The notes under the pieces are model-generated. The model saw only the letters and a list, made by a program, of their open reading frames with translations. It had not been told where the DNA came from and did no database searches. Positions 24,313-36,775 of a stretch of 64,000 nt of DNA are shown piece after piece (the first letter of the stretch is position 1; each line of letters starts with the position of its first letter). Origin of the DNA: Tridacna crocea (taxonomy: Eukaryota > Mollusca > Bivalvia > Cardiida > Cardiidae); contig OX031063.1 in assembly GCA_943736015.1 (NCBI GenBank), positions 40,812,672 to 40,876,671 on the forward strand. The letters are read 5' to 3'. Made by a program: the position numbers and the translations under genes.

Positions 24313-24722
24313 TATGATAACAGTGAGTTCGCGGTATTCCTAAGGGTCTTTAAACTTGGGTTATTTGTTTTGGTATAAAGGTTAAAAAATCAAATCTTGG
24401 TTCAAGCTTAATAAAAAACGGATATAGGAGCCATAAAAAAGAGCAATGAAATACGATCAAAAAGCAATGTGGCAAATGAAGAATTCTACTCATAAAAGGT
24501 AATTTTCTGTTTATCCAGGCAATTTTCTCTGTTTATCAATACGGCTTCAAAAGCTCTCCATCAGAGATAAGGTCATATATCGCGTTTTGTATATGGTATT
24601 GTAGAACGATCAGGTGGTCTTACTTTGTATTTTTCTTCTTTAGACCAAAATTAGCCCCTGGAGATATACTTTTGATAATACGATAGTTATTCGATCCATA
24701 AGGGTCGAAAGAAGTTTCCTCC

Positions 24723-24934
24723 TTAGCTCTTTACCACACAATCCCCACATAATACGATCCTAAGAAAGAAGCCTTTTAAAAATATTGTGGGAAAAGGAGA
24801 AAATGCTGGTAACCAGCATTTTCTCCTTTTCCAACAAAATTTTCTACTCATCCCAAAACAAATTTCAAAATATTTAGTCACTTCTATTTTTTCGTCTGCA
24901 GATGCTTTGAATTTGTCGTTTGGTAAAGAGTTAA
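24723..24934. repeat. Family A MITE
   Basis: Ends are TTAGCTCTTTACCACAC and GTTTGGTAAAGAGTTAA. The central hairpin is around ATGCTGGTAACCAGCAT. Confidence 0.85.
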
Positions 24935-25104
24935 ACCATCCCTACCACCAAAAACAGGATTTTTTTTACAGTTCTTTCTAGCTGTTGTTTATCTCTTTAT
25001 CAAATACTCAGATACTAGAGACTATTTCTGAACATTACTTGATCCACTTCAAATGACTAACAGAGAAAGGAACTTACACGATGGCTCCTAGCTGTTATAC
25101 ATGT

Positions 25105-26300
25105 ATATAGGATCTGACATGAGTTGGCTTTTGAGATAAGATTTTAGTTTATTTCATGCTTTCCGGTAGGATATCGAGAAATAGCAGTGAAAATATTTTT
25201 CGATCTTACACTGGTATCACCAGTGAAAATACCGATTTTCACGTTCTTGTTGCCTAGGTAAATTGCGCGTGCCTAACAACCAGATGGGAAATATGACGTC
25301 ATATACCTTAGATTTCTCGCGCTTGACGTAACGTTGCTATGCGGGAGGGTACGCCACGGGGAATAAGGGAAAAGAACTGTACTGAATATTGATAAAGCTT
25401 CACCCAGAAAGGGTAAAAAACATGAAATAAATAGAATATTTGTATTTTTCGGTGAAAGATCGAAATTTATTTCATCTCGTGAACACCATCGGTAATATTT
25501 TCACTCGTGGCTGCGCCACTCGTGAAAATATTACCGATGGTGTCCACTCGATGAAATAAATTTCGATCTTTCACCGAAAAATACAAATATCCTCTAATTA
25601 TTATATACCTAGCAGTGAAATCCTGGAATTTCCCAATGTAATAAATTTTGATATCATCACTAGTGACGATATCAACTTTCTCTTTCACTTCCTGCTGTAA
25701 TTTAGGAACTACTTTTTTTTTCGACTACATTTTTTTCGACTTCAAAACGAAAAATTAAAAAAAAACAAACAAAAAAACAATGTTAATAAGGTATATAATA
25801 AATAGAATAATCAACTGGTTATTTTTTATATGAAAAATATTTCACTCGGATGCGTCGATAGGCGATAAAAAAAACTCCTGCTGCGCACTCGTTTTTTCAA
25901 CGCCTAACAACGAATCCTCGTGAGATATTTTTCATATCAAAAATAACCAGTTGATTATCCTCTATTTATTAAGCGAGTCTAGGGAAATGTTATTTAACAA
26001 GCCTTTGACGAGCTAAATAACATTTTCCTTGACGAGTTTAATAAAATCTTATCTCAAACGCCCGCAAATGTCAGATTCCTTTTATCACATAACGATATTT
26101 CATAAAATACAAATCAGATGATGCAAAAACATTTATTAAAACACTTGCGGTATGAGACCCATGCTTTGAGTATCAAATGCGTACAAAATGACGTCAAAAA
26201 TGACGTCACACAAATGTGATATCAAACGCGTTTAAGATTAGAAAATTCGTAATGGGTATATTACACTGAAAACAAGGGAGGTTATGTGATAAATTGAATC
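25105..26300. repeat. Composite nested palindromic repeats (families F and G)
   Basis: The outer foldback half AGGATCTGACATGAGTTGG (about 25107) pairs with CGCCCGCAAATGTCAGATTCC (about 26062-26083). Between them lie a family F unit and a family G unit. F (25149-25608) starts TTTCATGCTTTCCGGTAGG and has a 143-bp near-perfect palindrome at 25442-25584. G (25609-25975) is inverse to 15966-16345 and has its own palindrome at about 25807-25971. The segment 26120-26290 resembles the tandem unit at 16511-16835. No coding capacity. Confidence 0.75.
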
Positions 26301-27191
26301 TATTAAACAATTTATCAGACACAAAATAATATCAAAGTACTGATAGTACTGAAGGCCAGGAAATTGAGGATACGAAACAACACATCAGGTCAATTTTAAT
26401 TAATACAAACAGGTAGATGGACAGGGATACAAGCAGATTCCACTAAGCCCCTGGAATTCTTGGTTTTATCAGGAAATTTTGAACTGATACTAGAAAGCAC
26501 CAGCCAGAAACTAATTAAGCCAGAGCTAGGCATGTGCTCACAGTTATGCGATGCTTGATAATGGCTTAGAATACTTAGTAATTTGTCGTGCTTTTAACCA
26601 GTCCCAAGTAAAAATTGAACCTTATTCAATCGGTGCAATACCAACTTTGGTTATCTAAATTTTCTGAGACATGTGATGTCTTGTAGTCCTGAATGACGAT
26701 ATTTCTTACATTTATGACGCAAGAACATATTTATCTTTCTTGATTTCAATGAAAATACATGTAAGATAGATATCAAGGTAAAATGTAATGAAAAATAAAG
26801 ATTGGAGTGATACGGCAGTTGGTCATGTTGTCTCTACCTTCCACATGTCGACGAAATTTTGAACTGGTCATATTTGAAGGAAGTTCTAGATGAAAATTCA
26901 AAGTAGTTCTTCGTGTATATTGAAAAGTAAGATTTTTGGGGAAATTGGGAGGAATTGCTTGTTACAAGCGAATTCTCTTTTAGCCAAAATATTTTCTCAA
27001 TAAAATACTGTGAAAAGGTTGGATTGTTTTGGGAAAACGATTAGGCTCGGTTTTCCTATTTTACTTGCATATTTTACGGACAAATCACAGTGATTTGAGC
27101 TTCGATACTTATATCTACATAATATAAAAAGACGTTGATACTAATTCATAATCGTTGTCCAAGGACAACTTGTGTCAAGCCCGCGAACAAT
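26301..27191. other. Intergenic, nothing recognised
   Basis: No ORF of note. A weak family A-like core (GGGGAAATTGGGAGG...GCTTGTTACAAGC) is possible at about 26936-27030. Confidence 0.4.
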
Positions 27192-27475
27192 TGGCCCTCA
27201 AGCTTGACCTAGACCCTGGACCTGAATAAATGTTTCAAAGGGAAGTTCTACTCATGATGGAGAACAATGCATTATGCTAATTTATATCGGAATCTATCCA
27301 AAAATGTAGGAGTTATGGTTCGGACGAAAAATTGGCCTTCAATGGGGCCTTGATCTTGAACCTACTTGAACAGATGTTTCAAATGGCACATCTAACCGTG
27401 ATGAAGGTCAATTGTGCCAAATTATTTTGAAATCCATCCTCAATTGTAGAAGTTATGGACCGGAAATATTCGGAT
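27192..27475. repeat. Two ~142-bp tandem monomers
   Basis: Both units start near AATTGGCCYTCAA and carry CTTGAYCTWGA-type text, then AATGTTTCAAA and GTAGRAGTTATGG. The break is at about 27333/27334. This is a non-coding long-monomer repeat. Confidence 0.65.
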
Positions 27476-27572
27476 GCACACAAGCCCTAGTGAACACTAG
27501 AAATATGTGTGTCAGAGACACTGATGCCCCTGCTAAATGGTATTGATCACAGGTATGTCATATGACACTAGT

Positions 27573-27594
27573 AGAGAGAGAGAGAGAGAGAGAG
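27573..27594. repeat. (GA)n microsatellite
   Basis: Uninterrupted GA dinucleotide run. Confidence 0.9.
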
Positions 27595-27930
27595 ATAAAA
27601 AAAATACATGAAATGACAAGCGAACGACTACAGAAAAAAATTATAAGCATTTATTTAGTTTCAAATCAAAGTCAATCAAAGACATTTTTAAGAATCACAC
27701 AGGTGTAATCTATTTGTGACAGGTGTAAAAGGTGTGAAATACATCCTATCAGTGTGAAATAGGCAATATAAACAATGACAAAACTACCAAATAACTCTTG
27801 GATAAAGGTAACTTATACACATAATGTACATACTAAAGACAACGAAATTTCAAAAATATTTTTATAGACAACTTGATTAACGATATGGATGAAATTTGAT
27901 GTTGGTTCGATTTTTCTAAGATTTTATTTG

Positions 27931-28111
27931 GGGACGATTTCACCAAAGAAATCGTCTCCAGGGGACGATTTCTCCAGAGTGATAAACATAACACGGGCCA
28001 AGCAGTTTGGGGACGATTTCTCCAGGGGCCGATTTCTCCAGCATTCCGCTGAAGTATCCTAGATTTAGTCGGTATACATAAGAAAAAGTGATAAACATAA
28101 CACGGGCCAAT
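27931..28111. repeat. Local repeats of GGGGACGATTTCTCCAG
   Basis: Four close copies of GGGGACGATTTCTCCAG lie within 27931-28040. The block AGTGATAAACATAACACGGG is repeated at about 27978 and 28088. Function unknown. Confidence 0.7.
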
Positions 28112-30170
28112 ATTCTATATGTATTACTCTCAGATGATAATTTTAGCCTTTGTTGACATACACAACATAACAAAACAAACACATAAAAGGTAAGACAGGT
28201 AAAATGCATCGCTTCATTATATAGACAGTGCAGTGGGCATTTTAGCTGAGAGGATACCTGTTTCCCCTATAATTATGAAGTCACTCGACCGTAAAAAGAC
28301 ACTGCTAGCGTCTGAGAGTAATAGTTTACTTTATTTACAATCGCATTTTAGCGGAGACGCGTTTTGTGACACGCATGTTCAAATGTCAACACAACGTTAT
28401 AGACAAACTCCGAGCAGACTCGTCGTTCGTTAATCTCTGAATGTGGATGATCAGGAGTGCAAGAGAGAGCGTTATAGATATTAACCGTATACAGCGCGTA
28501 GAAATACACAACTGCCGGATAAAGCTAAGTTCATTAGGTTACGCCTTTATTAGGTCAGTGTTAATGACAAAAACGGGATAAAAAACACACACTCGTCAGT
28601 TATTAAAGGATTGTAATACCCTTGCAATTCCATGGCGTTTTGCAGATGAAAGCTTTGAGGAAAGGAAAGCATTCACACCGTGTGATAAGCAATCTCTGTA
28701 TATAATTGGGAAACTAGTTGTTTTGGCGGACTGAGCGATATAGAGTGGACACACCGTCCAACATTTTTGTCTGAATAGGCAGCTTATGATCCCTATAGGC
28801 AAGGGAATCCCTTGAGAGGGATTCCCTGGCCTAAAAATGGAGCAATCCATGCTTTTAATTTGTTTTAAATAAAGAATTTACTGTAGTCAATATAACATGA
28901 TTACGTGTGTAATATTCCATTTATAGACAGAAACTGTTCAAGAAAACGATGAAGTTCTATTTGGATACTAACAACCGGGCCAACAGAAAGATTTGAGTCA
29001 TACCCTGGCAACAGGGAGCTTGAAGTATCTTCCAAATGCATGATGTCAAACAAGTTGTCACATAATTTGAGATCCATAAAATCAAATTTGCTTGACAAGT
29101 GACTGAATCACAAATTACACAGGACCTTTGACAAGGAAGATTATTTACCAAAAGCAGAACTGCAGGCTGACCTGAGTCAATATGTTTGCAGATGCATTAA
29201 AGGTGGTTATTTGGTTTTTTTTCACATCTCACCAAAATGAAAAAAATATATAACTAGATCTACCGCTGAAATTAAAAAAAAAAACAACAATACAAATCAT
29301 CACTAATTAAGAATCATAAAACTACAAAAAGAAAAAAAAATGGCGATGTTCCCTTAACAGGCTACGTAGCCTCTTCAGGTATTTTTAAAATTCGCGCCAG
29401 AATTCAAAAAAAGATTGTGTGAATCTCAGGTGACTGGCTTGTGACCAATGGTGCTTAAATTCCACAACATAGCAAACATATGATTATTTTCCAGAATGTC
29501 GATCGTCTTCGGACGCCATATTTGAAGCTTTGTCTGTGTATTTCCGGTATGTAAATGAGTGAGTAGCTCATGTAAAAATAGAACATGTTTCCCGTCTGTG
29601 TCGACCTGGGCCGAGGCCAATCTCTAATTTTTCTTGTTGTCAGATCGTTTTCGACTACTAGGGTTTTGTGAATGAAAAGCAAAAGGCTTTAGGAGTATAA
29701 GAATGTTTGTTTTTTGTATTTTTGAAGAAATTTCGTCCCAAAATCTATAGGGTCACCTTTAAGCCCGCTTCTCACAGAGCGTGGCTCGTTTGTTTTGCGG
29801 TTTCCTAATGACTCTCGAAAGATAATATCGACAAAAAGCTATATGGACTACGATTCTTGAAAACATCAGCATTGTATACTCAGCGTCAACGAAAAGTCAC
29901 CAGGTAGTTAATCAAAATTTACTCTGGATTTATGAAAGGGCATAATTCCTAAAATAGCTATATTTTTTCTAGCACATTATTACAGTTTCAACGTGAAGCA
30001 CAGAGGCATAGGGGCATTCTCATGTCAAAAATTTAAATTGGTAAATGACGTAATTGAAAAATTCCTCTCTTGTGACAATGTAAAAATTATTCAAATTTAG
30101 TACCTGGTGACTTTTCATCGACCCTGAGTATATATATATCTAACACCATGTTTCATTCCAAGATACAAAT
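28112..30170. other. Intergenic, nothing recognised
   Basis: Only chance ORFs up to 84 aa. A short foldback, AGGGAATCCCTTGAGAGGGA, is near 28803. Confidence 0.45.
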
Positions 30171-30390
30171 CAACTCTTACCACAAAGTCCCGATTTTTTA
30201 CTGAGGAGAAGACTTTTGACAACTTTGTTGGAAATGAAGAAAATGCTGAAAACCAGCATTTTCTTATTTCCCTATTACGTTTTCTGTCCTTTTAATGACA
30301 AAAAATCATCATTTTGCGAAAGATTATATGCCGTTTGCAAATGCTTTCAATTTGGACAAGTCTAAAATGTAATTGCCTGGTAAAGAGTAA
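30171..30390. repeat. Family A MITE, diverged
   Basis: It runs from AACTCTTACCACAAAG to TGCCTGGTAAAGAGTAA, with a hairpin around ATGCTGAAAACCAGCAT. The diagnostic internal block GCAAATGCTTTCAATTTGG is intact. Confidence 0.75.
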
Positions 30391-30869
30391 ATGGTTACCG
30401 AGCATTACCCACTTATGTTGATTAAGAACTGTATACAAGAAAGACAAAATTTCTACTATATCAAAACTAGAGTAAGATAATTTAAACAACCTAAATTAAC
30501 GGTCGAATGTTAATTTGCTCGAGATAGCTGTTAAATATTCTAGATGTATCCAGCTAATGTACATAGTGACATTAATACACTGCTAATAAAAACAATAAAT
30601 GAACACTTTTAACATTGTTTCTTTTCTTAAGGTAAAAAAGTTTGAGAATACACAGAGTATAACGGTATTTTAAATTAGTTATGCAACTTAATGCATATTT
30701 CCATGATTTCAATGTTTTCTCTTGCTTAACGATAACTTTTTGAACTGTTATTCCATCTTTTGCTAATTCCATCTAGATTTAGGCAATTTTCTTTTACCAG
30801 TTTTTTTTTCAAATTGTAAGATCTCTTACACTGCAATATGAAGACTGTATTCTTATTTGTTTTTGTCTA
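30391..30869. other. Intergenic, nothing recognised
   Basis: AT-rich spacer between a family A MITE and the Tc1 remnant. Confidence 0.4.
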
Positions 30870-31905
30870 TAGGCGTGTTGGGTTAGCTTCTGCTGTTAGA
30901 CGTCAGTTGGTTCCAACAGATGTTGCAGAGGCTGTGTAAATGGTGCGAGAAAGTAGCTCACTACAAAAAGTTGCAAGAAGGTAAGACACAGACTTTGGAA
31001 TCGCTTCCAGGATACAGGCTATTACACCAGGAGTCGTGGCCGGGCTCGAGAACGCATGACCACTCCGGTTCAGAACTGCTATTTGAGAACCCTTGTTTTG
31101 CGAACACGTATTTTTACTGCTAGAGACTTGACCGGAAACTTTATCAGAGCTACAGGACTAGGAATTTCTGATCAAACACTTAGAAATCACCCTTACGAAG
31201 ATAACCTCTTTGACTGAAGGCCTGAGACAGGGCCCATTTTAACTGCAAGACACCAAGAGGCCGGCTGGAGTTTGCTCGATACCACGTTACCTGGAGAAGT
31301 GATGAGTGGCGTAATGTGCTATTCTCTGATGAAAGCCGGTTCCACTTTTCGACTTGTGACAGACGTGATCGTGTCTTAAAGACGTCAAGGGAAACGTAAC
31401 GACTGTTACAATGTTGAGCATGACCGTTTGGAAGAGGATCTGTTATGTTTTGGGATGGGGTTTGCTTTAAAGGAGATACCGATCTTTACAGGGTAAGAGA
31501 GCGAAGTTTGTAGTCTGTTCGGTACAGAGACAAAATCCTTCAAACTATTGTGTTTCCCATCGCTGGTGCGTATGGTGACATTTTTTTTGTTAATGCAGGA
31601 GAATTATTGCTCGCACACTGCAAGACTTGTACTTTACTTTTTTTGAGCAGGAGGGAACAGATGTTATGGATTGGCCTGCACGATCTCCCAATCTAATTCA
31701 AACACATCTAGGACTTAATTTATAGGCGGGTGAGACAGATGCGCAACTCATCACAGACTGTTGAGGTAATTGTTCTTGAAGAATGGGTAAATGTTCTCTA
31801 ACAACAAATCAGGGCATTGATTCAGAGCATGCCCAATCGCTGTAGGGAGTTTGTTAAAAATACAGGAAGACATACTCATTATTAGATTTTGTGTCTTTTT
31901 CATGT
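30870..31905 (+). pseudogene. Degenerate Tc1-like transposase (second lineage)
   Basis: Across frames the Tc1 blocks are well preserved: RATGLGISDQTLRNH (about 31150-31190), RPETGPILTARH, RLEFARYHVTWRSDEWRNVL and then FSDESRFHFSTCDRRDR around the first catalytic Asp (about 31300-31375). Next come SVMFWDGVCF-like and WPARSPNL (about 31672-31700). The tail resembles the Tc1 C-terminus (SQTVEVIVLEEW, LIQSMPNRCREFVK). Numerous stops and indels are present, and the DNA-binding region is scrambled. It is clearly distinct from the copy at 11541-12540 and better preserved. It is dead. Confidence 0.85.
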
Positions 31906-32215
31906 TTGTAGAAAGAGAAACACGTTATGGGATCATTGTTGGTGGCACAAATTTGGAGTTTTCGCGTTTCTATGGTGGTTATATAAATCCTTTTCGGTAT
32001 GTCCATTCTCTTATTTGTCACAAAGAACAATTTCAGTTCGTCACACAAATTTGTTTGATTGGTTTACCTGAACCAATACCCGTGAAACAAATTCTTTGAA
32101 AAATTGAATGTTCCTTTAATTCTTATGAGCAGGGTACAATACGAAATTCATCGTGTTTTCAGGAAAATCAAATCCAGCGAACTAACAGACAGCTGTCTAT
32201 CTCGTTTTCACTTCT
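31906..32215. other. Spacer after the Tc1 remnant
   Basis: Overlapping short ORFs on both strands lack recognisable features. The Tc1 right terminal repeat may lie here but was not identified. Confidence 0.4.
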
Positions 32216-32665
32216 TAAGGTAGCAGACCCGTTAGTGATTCTAGTGCAACATGGAATAAAATTTCTTCCTACTTTTTTTTAACAAACTTTATGAGCCACG
32301 TTTATGGGGTAGAGGAGGTCGTGGCCATCCTCCTTTATCCTTACAAATTTCTTGCTAGTTGATAATGAAGGATCTATACTAATATTATACCTTTGCAGGT
32401 TTTAACCGACCAGAAATTACTTTGATGTCTATCTTGACAATATTTGTTGAAGCTTTCAATTTTCTGAAAAGGAGGGTAATAATAATATCCCTTTGTATTG
32501 AGAAAATAGTGGTTTTATATTTATAAATGACAATTCTAAGAAGGAAAAAGGGAAAAAGTGGCTTGGTTAAAGTAGTACAATAATACTCATTTCTAACTTT
32601 AGCAAATTTTGTAGGATAATATTATAGTGGAAATAGATATTTTCAATTAGGTGTCTACTACCTTA
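32216..32665. repeat. Family C dispersed element, copy 2 (complete)
   Basis: It begins AAGGTAGCAGACCCGTTAG and ends AGGTGTCTACTACCTT, so the termini are inverted. It shares internal blocks with the other three copies. It has an extra segment, around GGGTAGAGGAGGTCGTGGCC, that copy 1 lacks. Confidence 0.8.
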
Positions 32666-33721
32666 ATTGTGGACTATCGAATGACAACTTCTACTAATGA
32701 TTATAAAAATAATCAAAACAATCACCATCAGTATAATCAAAATCACCTTCATTATCATCAGCTACCCAGGCTAACGCTCTAGAATGCTGTGTATAATTAT
32801 GCCACTTAACTGGTATCTTGAGATATCAAGTATCGTTAAAAACCCCACCTTTTGCTTTACACTGTTCATGTAATAATCTATAAATTCAAATTTAATTCTT
32901 TTTCCTAGGAGTGGCGCTTTATTTGTTTACAAAGGTCTAAGCCAATAAGAACGTTCTAATAGTTAAGAAGAAGCATTATATTAAGAGCTTTTGGTAAATG
33001 CGAAACTTTCTCGTCATCTACTCTTTTTTAAGACTGTTTTTAACAATACATTAGTAATACATGTACATAGGCTACAGTGCACCATTTTTTGTATTGCATG
33101 GGTTTGACTGGTGTACAAGGCCTTGTGTAAAGCCACTTCCCACTATCAGGACCTGTACGCATCAGCATTCTTAGTCTGGTTATAAATTCCTAAAACAATG
33201 CATTACCAACAAATTTACAAAATTCTTGCCATTTAGATTGAGAATTCAGCTAAGAGTAGGCGATAGTAATGCATGATAACTGGACAATGAATAGATTCAT
33301 GTGGCGAATTTAACATGATAGCCACGTGACGAGATATTTGAATTAGAATGGAGAACATCAATTTCTCTGGCATTAGATTTTTAATTGTAATTGTGAACTA
33401 TTATGTACAATTCAATTGAACTTTGCGAATTAAATATATTTAAACTAACACCGTAGGCATAAGAGAATTGCTTGTTCCCAACAATAATTTGTATAGCCTC
33501 CTATAAGCGCCAAAGCAGTTACAGTAGTTCGTAAAATTGATAAGTTCACTCCAAACATAGGAAACTGAACAGAATTTTAAAAAAATGAGCATACTTTCCT
33601 TTCTATGAAACTATTTCTTCAGCTATAACGGTATTGTCCTCAGAACTGTAACCAGCAAAAACAAATATTAGGAAAACGTATTTCTCTTCGTGCCTCTGGA
33701 GCAAATTCATTCATGGGCATC
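32666..33721. other. Intergenic, nothing recognised
   Basis: Includes an ATC/ATA triplet-rich stretch at about 32698-32762. The region just before 33722 is the 3' flank of GPCR paralogue 2 and matches the flank of paralogue 1 (GCAAATTCATTCAT). Confidence 0.45.
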
Positions 33722-34921
33722 TTATCTGGTACAAGAGCAAACGAGAGTTTCGTAGATAACTATTCTGAGTTCTTTTATTCTGAGTGTATATAAAATGGGA
33801 TTTACAATAGAATTAAAACTTATAGTGCAAAACAATGGGACTTTAACACCTCTAGAAAACGACCAAGAATCAATAACAGAGTCCATCATTAACACAATAA
33901 CACCTGGCCAAGTACAGATATTTAGGAAAAGAAGTATGAACCCTAGTAAAATGAATGCTTTGAGCTGGTGTGTTCTCTCGGTGTTTGAACCCGACCCGGA
34001 TGGCACCGCGTTACAACTTGATTGTTGGACCTGGGTTTGTCTCGTGAAAGAAGTAACACCCACATTGGTTTGGCTGCTGCTGTTCGACTTTGCCATATGT
34101 AAGATACCCGTTGACTTTGAATTATCTCGTCGACCAGCTTGTAAATTAGAAGGTCCGGCTGCCGGGCTCAAGATTTGGTTGCTTGACTCTCCTCGCCCAT
34201 TGTTTTCCTTGACGGGAATCTGTGTTCGAAATTTTAGGGTGGATGAAACGTCATTGCTCCTTAAGGAATGAATGTCTGGATGAGTTCGTCTTAGTTTATA
34301 CCGGAGCATGAAAAATAAATATCCATAAAGGAGATTCGTTACAAGCAGTGGGAGCAGAAATGTTATGAAAAACGTTTTCATCGTGGAACTAAAGTGTTCA
34401 CGGAAAACCGCCTCCATTGAACAACCTATGTTATATATGTACTCTTGACGGGGTTTCCAAATGACAAAAGGCAGAGAACAAAGCATGGAGCCTAAAGTTA
34501 AAGCTGCTGTGCTAAATGCACTTACTTTTGCTCTTGTCAGATGGTGATCCACCTTGTCCACCCTTAACATAATAATGAACCTGTTAATACAGATGGCTGC
34601 CACGTTATAGAGCGCTATGGACTGGGACGACACGAAGAAGCCGATAAGTAAACAGCATCGTATGATGTCGGTTCTAAACCAATCATAATCAACAAATGAC
34701 ACGACTAAGAGCGCAGCGCCGGCTGTAGTGTCTGTAAGGCACAAAAGGGAAATCTGTAAAGTGTAGATTCTTGGTATGTTCTGTTTCTTTATAAAAAGAC
34801 AAAACAGCACTGTCCCGTTTAAACACAAAATTAAGAAAGCTGCCATTCGCATCATGACGATAAATACAACTGGCAATTCATCGGATAAATGCTGTACTTC
34901 TTCTGTCAAATTCATTGACAT
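33722..34921 (-). CDS. Class A GPCR, paralogue 2 (399 aa)
   Basis: Intact paralogue of the receptor at 21529-22731. It keeps the two N-terminal sequons (NLT at 4; the second site is HLS and so lost), D2.50 in LCLTD, the TM3 disulfide Cys (IRCC), INR, IGCS in ECL2, CTWPG in TM6, NPILY in TM7 and the CSCTR tail. The transmembrane core is close to identical. Most replacements fall in the middle of intracellular loop 3 (about residues 250-310), between the shared blocks HPDIHSLRSNDVSSTLKFRT and NAVPSGSGSNTE. This pattern would fit changed G-protein or arrestin coupling, or relaxed constraint. An acceptor-like TATTTTCAG lies about 60 nt before the ATG, consistent with splicing from the predicted leader exon ending at 37320. 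Confidence 0.9.
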   Translation of the reverse strand: MSMNLTEEVQHLSDELPVVFIVMMRMAAFLILCLNGTVLFCLFIKKQNIPRIYTLQISLLCLTDTTAGAALLVVSFVDYDWFRTDIIRCCLLIGFFVSSQSIALYNVAAICINRFIIMLRVDKVDHHLTRAKVSAFSTAALTLGSMLCSLPFVIWKPRQEYIYNIGCSMEAVFREHFSSTMKTFFITFLLPLLVTNLLYGYLFFMLRYKLRRTHPDIHSLRSNDVSSTLKFRTQIPVKENNGRGESSNQILSPAAGPSNLQAGRRDNSKSTGILHMAKSNSSSQTNVGVTSFTRQTQVQQSSCNAVPSGSGSNTERTHQLKAFILLGFILLFLNICTWPGVIVLMMDSVIDSWSFSRGVKVPLFCTISFNSIVNPILYTLRIKELRIVIYETLVCSCTR

Positions 34922-35289
34922 CTTTGTATTTTCTCTTTACCCACATCAAATAAATATCCTGGAACTCTCCATATCGCTGAAAATACACAACAGTAAAACA
35001 GTAAGATTATTAACTTACCAGCCTGACTGTTCAAGAGAATGGAATGCCTACAGATCAAGATCAGACAGCACGTTCTGTGCAGGCGAATGTTGATATATTT
35101 TGTCAGCATCCGTGCTTTCGCCATTTACCCTGACAGGTATGTCTATTATAATTTTGCTAAAAGACTAAATGAAGACAGAAGATGTTATCGTAACATGAAG
35201 TGAAACTGACAGTTGGTCGAATTCCATTTGTTGTTCTCCAGTCATGTTCACAGGTATCTTCATTAGAACCCTAACTGCAAAGCCAAAGG

Positions 35290-36710
35290 TGACTTAAGGT
35301 TTGCAGTCTGTCCGTCCGTTAGTCTGCCGATTTTCCGGACTTTTTTTTTAAACTCTGGAAGATGTTGAGCTGATTTTTTGTGTGGACGTCAAACACAATG
35401 AGCTATGGATCAAGTTTGAGTTTCGTTCCAGTCAACCGATTTTTAGTTTCACTGGCTGAAAGCCAGCGGGCTTATGCCATGGCCCGGTGTCCAAGCGTGC
35501 GTCTGTGCGTCCGCCCGTGCGTGCGTTAACTTTTATTTCAAACATCTTCTTCTCTGAAAGTACACATCCAATTTTGATGAAACATCACAGAAATGATTCT
35601 GTTATGATCTTCTTCAGAGTTTCTTGAAAGTATTTGATTCCTTCAAAAACTCTGGTTGCCATCGCAACAAAACTGAAAAATATTGAAAATCTTCTTGTCT
35701 AAAACCATAAGGCCTAGGGCTAGCAAATTTGACATGTAGCTTTATCTAGTGGACTTCTACCAAGTTCCTTCAAATAATAGCCCTTGGGTCAAAATCGGTC
35801 CCGCCCCGGATGTTACAAGTTTTATATGGGCTTATATAGGGAAAACTTCAAAATCCTTCTGGTACCTAGCCATATAGCCTAGGGCTACCAAATTTGGCAT
35901 GTATCTTTATCAAGTGGACATCTACCAAGAGTGCCCACATTAAAGCCCTAGGGTCAAATTTGGCCCACGTCCCGGGGTCACAAGTATTACATGGGCTTCT
36001 ATAAGAAAGACTTTAAAAACCTATTTGCACCTGGCCATAGACTTAGAACTACCAAATTTTGCATGTAGGTTTATCTAGTGGGCCTCTACGAAGAGGGCTT
36101 AGATTACCGTCTTGGAATTTTTTCCCTTACCAGGGGTCACAAGTTCTACATGGGCTTTTGTGGTAAAAGAATATGAATCTACTTGTTACTACCCATAGTA
36201 AGATCTAGCGCTACTTAATTAAGCCCTGTGTCATGGGTCCCATGTTTTACAGGGCCTTTTATTGGGGAAACTATGAAAATCTTCTTGTTTATAACCACAC
36301 ATTCTAGACCAGTATTATTGAGTATGGTGCTTTATCTCTTGGACCTCCACCAGGATTCAAGTAATTACGGCTTTGTGATCAAAAATGGCTTTGCTCGGGA
36401 GTAATAACTTTCTCGTAGGGTTTTATGGAAAAAAATTGTATGTCTTCAAGTTTAAAAGCAATTGGCGAAGTATTGTAATGTTTGGCATGTCGTGTTTTTA
36501 CTTATTAATCAGTGGAGCGATACAGGGCCATCATTGCCCTCTTGTTTATGAAATTACTTAAAAATAATTTTCCGTCCATTTTTTCTTTCTAAACGCCGGC
36601 AGATTTTGAGCTGATTTTCGGTGAGCAAGTCACCACCATGAGTTACAGAACAAGTTTGAGTTTCGTTCCGGTCCGCTGATTTTTTTACGAAATTTACGGG
36701 CTTTGGACAA
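35290..36710. repeat. Nested long-monomer repeat in the GPCR 2 leader intron
   Basis: Outer diverged repeats (about 35296-35450 and 36555-36700) both contain AGATTTTGAGCTGATTTT-like text and CAAGTTTGAGTTTCGTTCC. Between them, an element starts with the hairpin CTGGCTGAAAGCCAG (35454), then GGGCTTATGCCATGGCCCGG and a GTGCGTCC tract. About five ~185-bp monomers follow, with CCTAGGGCTACCAAATTTGG and GGGTCACAAGT. It separates paralogue 2 from its upstream exon block and is absent at paralogue 1. Confidence 0.75.
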
Positions 36711-36775
36711 GGAAAAATGTTTATATATCTGGCTTTCATTAAAGATTTGCATCCAAAGACAGACACTTTAAATGG

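Noticed and set aside
24103-24378. 91-aa Lys/Arg-rich ORF
   Set aside because: Translation of the MITE-arm minisatellite.
25467-25688. ORFs containing KDRNLFHRVDTIGNIFTSGAA here and at 57976 and 59568
   Set aside because: Translations of the family F palindrome; they recur only with the repeat.
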